Of a stretch of DNA of 64,000 nt, positions 45,566 through 54,175 are shown one piece after another. Source of the DNA: Paenibacillus sp. FSL H8-0048 (lineage in GTDB: Bacteria; Bacillota; Bacilli; Paenibacillales; Paenibacillaceae); assembly GCF_038002825.1 (NCBI RefSeq), contig NZ_JBBODF010000001.1, forward strand, positions 6,076,001 through 6,140,000, given 5' to 3'. The notes under the pieces are model-generated. The model worked only from the letters and a program-made list of their open reading frames with translations, did not search any database and was not told the origin of the DNA. Positions within the stretch are counted from its first letter, which is position 1. Each line of letters begins with the position of its first letter. A program made the translations under genes and the position numbers.

Positions 45566-46388
45566 AATTAAGATGAGAATAAAAACCATTGCAAAAATAT
45601 TTTTACAACGTATTTCAAAAACTGAAAAGGAAATATTAAAAAATATAAATGATAAATTTCCTGAGGTCTTGTCTACCGCAGAAACTATTCAATTGATTGT
45701 AAGTCAAAAAGCATCAATATCTAGGTTTGGAGATGGGGAATTTGATATTTGCAATCAAGAAAATAAGTTAGATCCTTATCAAAATCCAAGTAATGAGTTA
45801 ACGAATCGTTTGACTGAAATTCTTAGTTATAAAGGATCAGATAATGTAATCATATGTATTCCTCCTTTCAATTCAAATTATAATAATATAAAGAATTATT
45901 TTGGGAAATTATCTTTTTGGGAATGGTACTGGCTTAAGAAGTATAAAAACATAGCTCCTCTTTTAAAGAACGATAATTACGGAAACTCTTTTGTATCAAG
46001 AGATGCTGTCTTTTATGAAAATAATATTAATATAATTCAAGAAATATGGAGTAATAGGGATGTTGTTTTTGTATATGGTGAAGGCGGTAGATTTGATATT
46101 AATAGTCCATTGTTTGATAATGTGTCCAGCAAAAAAACAATTCTGATCTCACCGACTAATGCGTTTAGTGATTACAAAAATACCTTAAAAAAATGCTTAT
46201 TAGAAAAAATGGATAGTTTATTTTTAATTGCTGCTGGACCAACTGCAACTGTCTTAGCTTTTGATCTTTCTAAAGAGGGGATTCAAGCACTTGATGTAGG
46301 ACATTTAACAAATTGCTATGAGCAGTATTTAGGCATTATAACGTCCCCTGAAAGTTTGCCATTAATTAAAAAAGATACAAGAGGATAA
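45555..46388 (+). CDS. GT-D-fold glycosyltransferase domain protein
   Basis: About 277 residues. ISRFGDGEFDIC (about 55-66) matches the SRxGDGE motif of the GT-D fold (formerly DUF1792), first described in streptococcal serine-rich repeat protein glycosylation. FVYGEGGRFD and LIAAGPTATVLAFDL are the other conserved pieces. Related enzymes add a sugar to a glycoprotein or capsule glycan. Start ATG 45555 or 45558; it overlaps the preceding gene by about 10 bases. Confidence 0.82.
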   Translation: MMNKIKMRIKTIAKIFLQRISKTEKEILKNINDKFPEVLSTAETIQLIVSQKASISRFGDGEFDICNQENKLDPYQNPSNELTNRLTEILSYKGSDNVIICIPPFNSNYNNIKNYFGKLSFWEWYWLKKYKNIAPLLKNDNYGNSFVSRDAVFYENNINIIQEIWSNRDVVFVYGEGGRFDINSPLFDNVSSKKTILISPTNAFSDYKNTLKKCLLEKMDSLFLIAAGPTATVLAFDLSKEGIQALDVGHLTNCYEQYLGIITSPESLPLIKKDTRG

Positions 46389-46389
46389 A

Positions 46390-47937
46390 ATGAGAGTTAA
46401 TAATTCACTTAAAAATATTGTCAGTGGTATTATATTGCAATTTGTTGCAATTGGACTAAATATTATTTCTAGAAAGATTTTCTTGGATTTCATGGGTGTG
46501 GAGATTTTAGGGGTACATGGTGTTTTGACGAACATAATATCTATGTTGGGGTTAGTTGAAATGGGGATTGGTATAGCAATTTCCTATAGTTTGTATAAAC
46601 CGCTAAGTGAAAATGATCAAGATCAGGTTAAGACTATTATTAGATTGTATGCGAAATTTTACAAATATGTTGCTCTAACAGTATTAGTTATAGGCTTATT
46701 AATATTACCATTTATGGGCAGTGTAATTGAATCTAGTTATTCTTCGTCATATATAAGACTAATATTTTTAATTTTATTGGTTGATACAATGATGTCGTAC
46801 TTTTTAGCCTATAGAAGAACCTTGTTAATTGCTGACCAGAAAGCCTCAATTCTTAATAAATTAACTATATTGTATTCAATTGTGTTGACTTTTAGTCAAG
46901 TATCTATTGTGTATCTAACACAAAATTTCATTCTCTTTATATCTATTAAATTAGTGTTTGGAGTAGGGTTAAATTTAATTATTTATTATATTACGAATAA
47001 AAATTATCCATATTTGAGAGGTGCTTCAAAAAAACCATTAGACCCTGAAGTAAAGAAAAATATAATACAAAATATAAAGGCGTTATTGCTTGCTAATATT
47101 TCCGTGTACTTTATTTTTGGTACAGACAATCTACTATTGTCTATTTTCACAAATGTAACTACTGTGGGTTTATATTCTAACTATACAATGATTCTTAATG
47201 CAGTTAAAGGATTTCTGTCACAAGTATTTGTAGGAACTACAGCAAGTTTTGGTAACTTGTTGGCCTCTGATACAACGCTTGATGATGCTGATAGAATATT
47301 TAAAATTATGTTTTTTATCAACTTTTGGCTTTCAACCTTTTGTAGTTCGGCCCTTCTACTTTTAATTAATCCATTTATTCATTTGTGGATTGGTAGTAGT
47401 ATGTTACTTCCAGGGGTGATAGTAGTCATTTTAGTTTATAATTTTTATTCTGATTCAATGAGAAGTGCAGTAGAATTAGTAAAAAGTGCCGCTGGTCTTT
47501 ATAGTCCTTACCCATTTTTTAAATATTGGATAGTTGTTGAAGCATTAGTAAATTTGTGTTTAGCTATAATTTTAGCAGGTGGATTAAATATGGGTATGAC
47601 TGGAATATTTTTAGCTACTTCTTTAAGTACACTACTACCAACCTATGTTATTCCATGGAATGTATATAAATATGTATTTAAAAAAAGTTCCAAAGAGTTT
47701 TATATAAAACAATTAGTTTACACTTTACTTAGTTTAATAGTTGTAGGAATAACATACAGGATAGGAACTTTTATTACATTAGAAAATACAATTGGAGATT
47801 TTATGTTGAAATTGATGATTAGTATAACTGTTCCTAATGTAATTATATTAATAATGTTTAAAAAAACGAAAGAATTTAATTCCTTAATGATAAAAATAGT
47901 TCATAAGCTGCGTTTGAAAAAAACACTACGTAATTGA
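46390..47937 (+). CDS. polysaccharide flippase, Wzx (MATE/MVF superfamily)
   Basis: A 515-residue membrane protein with about 12-14 hydrophobic segments. The RKIFLDFMGVEILGVHG motif (about 25-41) is the conserved opening of Gram-positive Wzx proteins. It moves the undecaprenyl-linked repeat unit across the membrane for Wzy. The ribosome site AAGAGGA overlaps the stop of the GT-D gene. Confidence 0.9.
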   Translation: MRVNNSLKNIVSGIILQFVAIGLNIISRKIFLDFMGVEILGVHGVLTNIISMLGLVEMGIGIAISYSLYKPLSENDQDQVKTIIRLYAKFYKYVALTVLVIGLLILPFMGSVIESSYSSSYIRLIFLILLVDTMMSYFLAYRRTLLIADQKASILNKLTILYSIVLTFSQVSIVYLTQNFILFISIKLVFGVGLNLIIYYITNKNYPYLRGASKKPLDPEVKKNIIQNIKALLLANISVYFIFGTDNLLLSIFTNVTTVGLYSNYTMILNAVKGFLSQVFVGTTASFGNLLASDTTLDDADRIFKIMFFINFWLSTFCSSALLLLINPFIHLWIGSSMLLPGVIVVILVYNFYSDSMRSAVELVKSAAGLYSPYPFFKYWIVVEALVNLCLAIILAGGLNMGMTGIFLATSLSTLLPTYVIPWNVYKYVFKKSSKEFYIKQLVYTLLSLIVVGITYRIGTFITLENTIGDFMLKLMISITVPNVIILIMFKKTKEFNSLMIKIVHKLRLKKTLRN

Positions 47938-48110
47938 ATTATTATTAAGGAAGGAATGCTCTTTAAACAATTTTAACGAAACTCAATACTTTAAATTTAT
48001 TTTTATGAAATTGTTAAGGGGAGTGCGCTCGTTTCTATTTATAATTCTTTGTAGTAGACTTCAGAATCTGTCTGATGATAGATTAGATAATTATTAATTA
48101 GGAGGTTCTT

Positions 48111-48330
48111 GTGCTTATCACAGTGACAGTCGGTGTGGATTGCATAGATTCGCATACTTGTATTGCTTTATTGGAGGCAGGGTTTAATGTTAAGTAGACC
48201 GCTGATCATCGGGTGATATAGCATTATGTTTTGCCAATATTATAGAAGTTGGGAAAACTAAAGTGGAATACAAATAGAGGTATTGGCTAAATTCACCATT
48301 AAACTTTGAGACTTTAACAAAGATGTAACA
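48111..48330 (+). pseudogene. galE: decayed galE (UDP-glucose 4-epimerase) remnant
   Basis: A good GGAGG site precedes GTG 48111. The first 28 codons read VLITVTVGVDCIDSHTCIAL..., which parallels the GalE start (ILVTGGAGYIGSHTCVxLLEAG) with the Gly-rich loop destroyed, then a TAG at 48195. Near 48212-48238 another frame reads GDIALCFAN, like the C-terminal GDIAxCYAD of GalE. About 48265-48300 reads LGKLKWNTNRGI, like ELGWKAxRGI, and then WLNSPLNFE resembles the GalE terminus. So both ends survive, the middle (about 230 codons) is deleted, and several frameshifts and stops are present. The flanks 47938-48110 and 48331-48407 hold nothing recognisable. Confidence 0.7.
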
Positions 48331-48407
48331 AGTGATTTTACTACTGGGAGGAGTTCTTGAAGTGTTTTTATTTTGTTTATTAAAAATTTGAAAAGGGTTG
48401 GTTTATT

Positions 48408-49286
48408 TTGAAAGGCATAATCCTAGCCGGAGGCTCAGGCACCCGTCTTTACCCATTAACCATGGTTACCAGCAAGCAGCTACTGCCTGTTTACGACAAG
48501 CCTATGATCTATTACCCGTTATCTACTCTAATGCTTGCGGGAATCAAAGATATCCTTATCATCTCCACTCCTGAGGATACTCCGAGGTTTGAGAGTCTTT
48601 TGGGGGATGGTTCTCAGTTTGGGATCTCTCTACAATACATAGTACAACCCAGTCCTGACGGTTTGGCTCAGGCTTTTATTTTGGGCGAATCGTTTATTGG
48701 GAATGACGCTGTGGCTATGATTCTTGGAGATAATATTTATTATGGGAATGGCATCCGTAAGATGCTTCAGCGTGCTTCCGGGAAGGCGCAGGGGGCGACT
48801 GTGTTCGGGTATCATGTGCAAGATCCGGAACGGTTCGGTGTGGTGGAGTTCAATGATGAAGGTAAGGTACTGAGTGTGGAAGAGAAGCCGGTACAGCCTA
48901 AGTCTAATTATGCGATTACGGGCCTCTACTTCTATGATAACCGTGTGGTGGAGATTGCCAAGAACGTGCAGCCTTCTTCCCGGGGTGAACTTGAGATTAC
49001 TTCCATTAATGAAGCATATCTTAGAATGGGAGAGCTGGATGTCGAACTCCTGGGCCGCGGCTTCACTTGGCTGGATACGGGGACTCATCAGAGTCTGGTG
49101 GATGCCACCAATTTTGTACGGACGATTGAAGATCATCAGGGGATCAAGATTGCCGCGCTGGAAGAGATTGCATATATTAACGGATGGATTACGAAGGAGC
49201 ACCTGCTGAGTTGCGGGCAGAAGCTAAGCAAGACGGGGTATGGCCAATACCTGATTAAGGTTGCTACCGGAAAAATTCAATATTAA
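48408..49286 (+). CDS. rfbA: glucose-1-phosphate thymidylyltransferase
   Basis: A 292-residue RmlA. LAGGSGTRLYPLTMVTSKQL is the nucleotide-binding signature, with catalytic-metal Asp in LGDNIYYG. GRGFTWLDTGTHQSL is the conserved sugar-site loop. It makes dTDP-glucose from dTTP and glucose-1-phosphate, the first step to dTDP-rhamnose. TTG start behind AAAAGGGTTGG. GC content returns to the chromosomal level here. Confidence 0.95.
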   Translation: MKGIILAGGSGTRLYPLTMVTSKQLLPVYDKPMIYYPLSTLMLAGIKDILIISTPEDTPRFESLLGDGSQFGISLQYIVQPSPDGLAQAFILGESFIGNDAVAMILGDNIYYGNGIRKMLQRASGKAQGATVFGYHVQDPERFGVVEFNDEGKVLSVEEKPVQPKSNYAITGLYFYDNRVVEIAKNVQPSSRGELEITSINEAYLRMGELDVELLGRGFTWLDTGTHQSLVDATNFVRTIEDHQGIKIAALEEIAYINGWITKEHLLSCGQKLSKTGYGQYLIKVATGKIQY

Positions 49287-49306
49287 GCAGTAGAGGTGTA
49301 GAGGAT

Positions 49307-49867
49307 ATGAAGTTAACAGAAACGGCGCTTCCAGGCGTGTATATAGTTGAACCTGCGGTATTCGGAGACCACCGGGGCTGGTTCATGGAGACGTTCAGTG
49401 CTGCGAAGTTCAGAGAGCAGGGCATTGATATTGCTTTTGTCCAGGATAATCAGTCCTATTCTGCGGTTAAAGGCACCTTGCGCGGCCTGCATTATCAGCT
49501 CAATCCCAAGGCTCAGACCAAGCTGGTACGTTGTACCCGTGGGGCCATATTCGATGTGGCTGTGGATGTCAGAGCAGGCAGTCCCGCTTACGGCAAATGG
49601 TTTGGTGTTGAACTAAGCGCAGAGAATAAGAAGCAGCTGCTGATTCCCAAGGGGTTCGCCCACGGGTTCATGACGTTGACCGAGGATGTTGAAGTTCAGT
49701 ATAAGTGTGATGAGCTGTATGCTCCAGACTGTGATGGCGGCATTCTCTGGAATGATCCGGCTATCGGGATTGAGTGGCCGCTCCACGTTACCCCCGTTCT
49801 CTCCGGCAAAGATGAGCAGGCTCCGCTCCTGCAAGATGCTGTTCTGAATTTTACCTATACTCCCTGA
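49307..49867 (+). CDS. rfbC: dTDP-4-dehydrorhamnose 3,5-epimerase
   Basis: A 186-residue RmlC cupin. FGDHRGWFMETF and QDNQSYSAVKGTLRGLHYQ contain the substrate-binding Arg and catalytic His (LRGLHYQ). IPKGFAHGFMTLTEDVEVQYK is the second family block. It epimerises the 4-keto intermediate from RfbB. It lies 20 bases after rfbA. Confidence 0.95.
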   Translation: MKLTETALPGVYIVEPAVFGDHRGWFMETFSAAKFREQGIDIAFVQDNQSYSAVKGTLRGLHYQLNPKAQTKLVRCTRGAIFDVAVDVRAGSPAYGKWFGVELSAENKKQLLIPKGFAHGFMTLTEDVEVQYKCDELYAPDCDGGILWNDPAIGIEWPLHVTPVLSGKDEQAPLLQDAVLNFTYTP

Positions 49868-49908
49868 AGCAGAACGAAATCCAATTGAATGATTCTGAGG
49901 TGTAATTG

Positions 49909-50904
49909 ATGAATAGAAAGAAATTGCTGGTTACCGGAGGTGCCGGTTTCATTGGCGGGAACTTCGTGCAGTACATGATCGATAAGTACTCCAATTACGA
50001 TGTCTATAACTTGGATCTATTGACCTATGCCGGTGACCTCTCTAAGCACAAGGAGATTGAAGACCGGGATAACTACCACTTCGTTCAGGCGGATATTGCG
50101 GACCGTGAGGCTATTCAGTCTCTTTTTGCAGAGGAGCGATTTGATTATGTGGTTCATTTCGCAGCCGAGAGTCATGTGGACCGCTCTATTACAGATCCGG
50201 CGGTATTCGTCCGTACGAATGTGATGGGAACCCAGGTGCTGCTGGATGCTTCCCGTGCGATTGGAGTGACCAAGTTCGTTCATGTGTCTACGGATGAGGT
50301 GTATGGTGAACTGGACTGGGACCCTGCTGTATTCTTCACTGAGGAGACCCCGCTGCAGCCTAACAGCCCTTATAGTGCAAGCAAAGCGTCGTCCGATCTG
50401 TTAGTCCGTGCGTATCACGAGACCTTCGGCTTGCCGATGAACATTACCCGCTGCTCTAATAATTATGGCCCGTACCATTTCCCGGAGAAGCTCATTCCCC
50501 TTACGATCTCTAAGGTCCTGAATGAACAGAAGGTTCCTGTCTATGGAGATGGCGCGAATATCCGGGATTGGCTGCATGTGTGGGATCATTGTGCTGCGAT
50601 TGACCTGGTGTTGCATGAGGGCGTAAGCGGTGAGGTGTACAACGTAGGCGGGCATAATGAACGCACCAATCTTGAGGTTGTGAAGACGATTATTCATACC
50701 TTAGGGAAATCTGAGGATTTGATTGAATTCGTTACTGACCGGCTGGGTCATGATAAACGTTATGCGATTGATCCAACGAAGCTGGAGCGGTTGGGCTGGA
50801 AGCCTACGTACACGTTTGAGACCGGGATCGCCCAGACCATTCAGTGGTATACGGAAAATGCACAGTGGTGGGAACAGATTCTTAGCGGCGAGTACCGGAA
50901 GTAG
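49909..50904 (+). CDS. rfbB: dTDP-glucose 4,6-dehydratase
   Basis: A 331-residue RmlB. The cofactor motif is TGGAGFIGGNF, the catalytic loop STDEVYG, and the Tyr-Lys pair is in SPYSASKASSD. NNYGPYHFPEKLIPL is the substrate loop. ATG 49909 follows GAGGTG. The next expected gene, rfbD (reductase), is missing and a DUF218 gene stands in its place. Confidence 0.95.
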   Translation: MNRKKLLVTGGAGFIGGNFVQYMIDKYSNYDVYNLDLLTYAGDLSKHKEIEDRDNYHFVQADIADREAIQSLFAEERFDYVVHFAAESHVDRSITDPAVFVRTNVMGTQVLLDASRAIGVTKFVHVSTDEVYGELDWDPAVFFTEETPLQPNSPYSASKASSDLLVRAYHETFGLPMNITRCSNNYGPYHFPEKLIPLTISKVLNEQKVPVYGDGANIRDWLHVWDHCAAIDLVLHEGVSGEVYNVGGHNERTNLEVVKTIIHTLGKSEDLIEFVTDRLGHDKRYAIDPTKLERLGWKPTYTFETGIAQTIQWYTENAQWWEQILSGEYRK

Positions 50905-50907
50905 CTT

Positions 50908-51555
50908 ATGAGCCGTAACCTAACTAGGACCAAGATGGGCAAGCGTAGAAAAAGAATTCTCTTTCTGTACTTGCCCCTTCTGTTAATGCTCTTGCTGTTC
51001 CTGTGCGCCGGGCGATTCCTTCACGTATCCGAGGCTCCTAAGCAAGCAGACGTCATCATCATCCTCAGTGGCGGGGGAGGGCGGGTGGAGCAAGGGGTTC
51101 AGCTGTTTCAAAATGGCTATGCTCCGCAGCTCCTGCTGTCTAACGCTAAGGAAGGAGCAGGTCCTGTCGGTGACATGCGCGAAACGGCTCTTTCCTTGGG
51201 CATCCCGGAATCCTCTATTCTGACGGAAGATGCTGCGGAGAGTACCTACCAGAACGCGCAGCTCACGCTCCCAATCATGAAGCAGAAGGGCTTTAAGTCG
51301 GCGATTGTGGTGTCGTCGGATTTTCATATGCGGCGGGTGAAGTTTATCTTCGATCATGTGTATAGGAAGTCGGGGATTGAGCTGACGTATATCGGGGCGG
51401 ACTCGGGCTATAACGCGAAGGCGTGGTGGAGTGACCGGTATAGCCGGGAGACGACTTTTAACGAATATATTAAGATGATTGGCAATGCCTTCGGCTACAA
51501 TGGCCCGGAAGCAAAGGGGTCGCTTGAGCAGATTAAGCGCTGGTTCCGTCGATAA
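50908..51555 (+). CDS. YdcF/DUF218-family membrane-anchored protein
   Basis: About 215 residues. A signal-anchor helix (about 18-38) precedes an extracytoplasmic DUF218 domain: DVIIILSGGGGRVEQG (about 48-63), DAAESTYQNAQ, and VVSSDFHMRRVKFIF (about 132-146). Family members such as SanA and YdcF affect envelope polymers; the reaction is not established. ATG 50908 is used (GGAAG upstream); ATG 50935 is possible. The last 28 codons are duplicated at 54,024-54,107. Confidence 0.85.
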   Translation: MSRNLTRTKMGKRRKRILFLYLPLLLMLLLFLCAGRFLHVSEAPKQADVIIILSGGGGRVEQGVQLFQNGYAPQLLLSNAKEGAGPVGDMRETALSLGIPESSILTEDAAESTYQNAQLTLPIMKQKGFKSAIVVSSDFHMRRVKFIFDHVYRKSGIELTYIGADSGYNAKAWWSDRYSRETTFNEYIKMIGNAFGYNGPEAKGSLEQIKRWFRR

Positions 51556-51643
51556 GGCAGGTCTGACAACAAAAGAAGTGCGGATACCTTAGCGATAGAA
51601 ACAAGTCAGATTTTACCGGGATGTTGCTGATCGGCGTGGGTGG

Positions 51644-51790
51644 AGCTTGGGAAACAGCAGAGACAGCCTAGGCAGCGACTTTGCAAATATGATATCAGAC
51701 GACAGAGACCTTATGAGACCCATAGGGTCTCTATTTTTTTGCGATCATGGCAAACCGGTTGCCTGTAGTTCATGAATTATACTAATCTGA
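51644..51790 (+). repeat. leader repeat unit, copy 1 (decayed)
   Basis: About 145 bases beginning AGCTTGGGAAACAGCAGAGA and ending in ...TTGCCTGTAGTTCA-GATTATACTAATCTG. It recurs at 54,176 and 55,947 in front of the two intact receptor genes. The unit contains a GTCTCT-arm terminator. Here the promoter part is deleted, so the copy opens directly into the broken receptor. Confidence 0.85.
51704..51740 (+). terminator. rho-independent terminator in leader copy 1
   Basis: AGAGACCTTAT and ATAGGGTCTCT pair over 11 bases (one G-U) around GAGACCC, followed by ATTTTTTT. Confidence 0.85.
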
Positions 51791-52290
51791 CGCTCAGCCA
51801 GATACTTAGTGGTCAGCAACCCATTGTATCTGGTCTATGTCTCCGTGCTGTTCGAAGTGGTTGAAGGAATGTTTCAAGAGGGACTGTGGAAAGTGCCGAT
51901 TTGCTATATAAGAATGTGAGTGCCAGTGAGAAGTATCAGAATTCCGAGAGACTCGCGATATGCCAATTCCGTCTATTCCCTATCGTCATTGGTGATGACC
52001 GGGTGCGGAATTTACAGGCGGCGCTACTCTTCGAATGTTGCCTGGATCGGCTGGATGAAGCGGATCAGTTAGATGGATTGAAGCATCTTGCTTATGTATA
52101 TGTGTCATTGAACAAGTGGCATGAGGTTTCTCTGAATACGTTGAATATATCTCCCACCGGCCAGATGAGATATTTACAGCGTTATACAATATTATCTTAT
52201 CGGCTAACCGCTATGATTAGAATGTTAATTAGTAAGGCATTCTTCATAACAAACAAGTCATAGCCAACCAATACACCGGATTTCTTTCTG
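51747..52290 (+). pseudogene. decayed HTH/TPR-like receptor (AloR-like), copy 1
   Basis: Base-level match to the receptor gene at 54,406, with at least four deletions judged against that copy: about 200 bases (promoter, start and first 35 codons), about 188 bases (rest of the HTH and linker), about 320 bases (middle of the repeat domain) and about 65 bases near the end. Recognisable pieces include the HTH tail (acgctcagcc-agatacttagtggtcag) and LLYKNVSASEKYQNSERLA (from 51,896). A 125-codon reading frame from 51,886 remains open but lacks the DNA-binding domain. No propeptide gene follows it. Confidence 0.88.
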
Positions 52291-52518
52291 AATTGGGATC
52301 TTTATCGATATTGTAGTAATAATGAAGGTAGATTCGCCAGGATTCCGTAAGCGTATGGCCTTTATAGGAACAGTGTATGGTGCTACACGATGTCAAGAGA
52401 GTGAATTCGAATTCTTTGATATGTGAAAAAAATACAAGGCTAGTGTGCGACCTTAGGGAACAGTTGGAGGGAGAAGCCAAACGGACACAGAACTAACAAC
52501 GAAATACTATCTTTTGGA
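52291..52518. other. intergenic stretch without recognisable gene
   Basis: About 230 bases between the decayed receptor and the promoter at 52,519. All frames are broken by stops, and I see no repeat shared with the neighbouring units. It may be the junction where the secreted-protein pair was inserted. Confidence 0.4.
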
Positions 52519-52546
52519 TTGATTTCTACGATATTACATGTATAAT
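52519..52546 (+). promoter_or_regulatory. sigma-A-like promoter for the secreted protein gene
   Basis: TTGATT (52519-52524), 16-base spacer, TATAAT (52541-52546). It gives a leader of about 80 bases before ATG 52634. Confidence 0.65.
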
Positions 52547-52633
52547 CAAGATCATTAGTGGAATATTTTGTTAAACCGAAAAATGGTTTTTTCTAAACAT
52601 TCCAATCTAAAATACAATATCAGGAGTGTATTT

Positions 52634-53407
52634 ATGAACAAGAAAGCTTTGACAATGCTAGCTACCTTTGGACTTTTGTGCTCTATTTACCCTGCCAGCA
52701 TTAATGCTGAATCCAGTACAAATGTTGATACTTCAACCACTTCACCAACTAACGTATTTACTTCTGTTCCTGATCAACAAGAGATTGAACGTCAGAAGCA
52801 ATACGAACCTGCCCCCCCTACTGCTTGGGAAGTTGATCTAAATGGTAATAAAAAAACAGTACCGTACATTGTCCCTTCTGCATTAGGAAATGCAACTAAG
52901 GGCACTATTGGGACACAATCTTGGAGCGATAGCAACTATACTTACGCTTTTGACGGCTGGACTTTAAGTTCTACACAACTAGATGACTATAGATTTTATG
53001 TTTCTAAAGTGTCTATTGATAACCATAGTTCTCAACCATTGCCACTAAAATACACCCAACAAAACTCAATTACAACGCAATGGTCAGTTGGTGCCAATAT
53101 TTCAGCTGAAGCTGAATTTGGCCCGAAATTTTTGTCTAGTTTAACAGTTTCATTAGGTGGAAATTGGAGTAAATCTAAAACATCATACGCTAGTACAACT
53201 ATTGAAATGGGACCAGTAAATGTTCCTTCAGGATGGGCTGCATCCTTCACTAAATATCAAGGTGGCGGTTATGGTCAAGGACAAGCGAGATGGAAAAAGT
53301 ATATCAAAGGCACTTCTTCTTTAGTTGGATTGTACTACACAGGTGAGTCTGGTTGGGCTGTTAATGATTCAGTTACAAAGTATGTCTATGCAGATCATAA
53401 AATTTAA
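52634..53407 (+). CDS. secreted beta-rich protein of unknown function
   Basis: A 257-residue protein starting at ATG 52634 (AGGAGTG upstream). The signal peptide ends near residue 25 (SINAES). A Thr/Ser/Pro-rich spacer is followed by a domain dense in alternating Ser/Thr, Tyr and Gly (ITTQWSVGANISAEAEFGPK..., LTVSLGGNWSKSKTSYASTT). The amphipathic beta-hairpin look of that part is reminiscent of aerolysin/ETX-type pore formers, but no diagnostic motif confirms it. Low GC, unlike the flanking chromosome. It is followed, with a 20-base overlap, by a lipoprotein gene. Confidence 0.65.
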   Translation: MNKKALTMLATFGLLCSIYPASINAESSTNVDTSTTSPTNVFTSVPDQQEIERQKQYEPAPPTAWEVDLNGNKKTVPYIVPSALGNATKGTIGTQSWSDSNYTYAFDGWTLSSTQLDDYRFYVSKVSIDNHSSQPLPLKYTQQNSITTQWSVGANISAEAEFGPKFLSSLTVSLGGNWSKSKTSYASTTIEMGPVNVPSGWAASFTKYQGGGYGQGQARWKKYIKGTSSLVGLYYTGESGWAVNDSVTKYVYADHKI

Positions 53408-53975
53408 GTTTTATAGAAGAACTCTACCTCTTCTTTTAGTTATACTAGTAGCTTTAACCGTTTCTTCCTGTGATGTTAAATCTCATGATGAAGTACTCAA
53501 GAATGGTGAATCACCTATATCCTATAATCAGTACAGATCTTTATTTGATAATATGATAAAAGAACTTAAGATAGCAGATTCGGAAATAACTGAAAAAACT
53601 GATAATGTTAACTTGGTTGCAATTGACAAAGAATCGTCATTTGGTACGAGATCTATTTTAACTTTGACAGGTGAACAAACTAATCAAGAAACACAAGAAA
53701 GAATCATTTATACGAATATAAAGAATGAAAACTTAGCTCTAATTGATTTGATTTATTTACACTCTTCAGTAGGTAAAGATATGATTTTCTTGCCAGCATC
53801 TACAGAGACTTCTAGAGAAAATCCATTCTTTCAAAAGTTTAACGAATGTATACTATCTTATAATAATATATTGATTAAAATAACTATAATATCTAATGAT
53901 AAACCCATTGAGTTTCAAGAACTGAATAGAGCTGTTAATTCTGTAACAACTTTTTTGGAACAATACAAATTTTAA
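53388..53975 (+). CDS. lipoprotein of unknown function paired with the secreted protein
   Basis: A 195-residue protein. The signal peptide has a basic start (KFKFYRR) and a lipobox VSSC at about residue 28. The mature part is acidic and helical at first (YNQYRSLFDNMIKELKIADSE), then beta-rich. Start ATG 53388 (or 53382) lies inside the end of the previous gene, so translation is coupled. The pair has the layout of an exported effector plus a self-protection or anchoring lipoprotein; that is speculation. No family recognised. Confidence 0.65.
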   Translation: MQIIKFKFYRRTLPLLLVILVALTVSSCDVKSHDEVLKNGESPISYNQYRSLFDNMIKELKIADSEITEKTDNVNLVAIDKESSFGTRSILTLTGEQTNQETQERIIYTNIKNENLALIDLIYLHSSVGKDMIFLPASTETSRENPFFQKFNECILSYNNILIKITIISNDKPIEFQELNRAVNSVTTFLEQYKF

Positions 53976-54017
53976 AAAAGAAGAACGTTTCACAATTGAA
54001 ACGTTCTTCTTTTTTTA
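53976..54017 (+). terminator. rho-independent terminator of the secreted protein/lipoprotein pair
   Basis: AAAGAAGAACGTTTC and GAAACGTTCTTCTTT form a perfect 15-bp stem around ACAATT, continuing into a T-run. Confidence 0.93.
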
Positions 54018-54023
54018 ACCTGA

Positions 54024-54107
54024 ATTAAGATGATTGGCAATGCCTTCAGCTACAATGGTTCTGAAGCGAAGGGGTCGCTTGAGCAGATTAAGCGCTGGTT
54101 CCGCTGA
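54024..54107 (+). pseudogene. duplicated 3' end of the DUF218 gene
   Basis: About 84 bases nearly identical to 51,470-51,555 (ATTAAGATGATTGGCAATGC ... AAGCGCTGGTTCCG). It encodes the last 28 residues of the DUF218 protein with a TGA end. It has no start and marks the left boundary of the duplicated receptor unit. Confidence 0.88.
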
Positions 54108-54175
54108 TAAGGCACGACACCTTCGCGATGGATACCGTTAGGTTCTACCGGGATGTTGCGGATCGGCGTGGGTGG

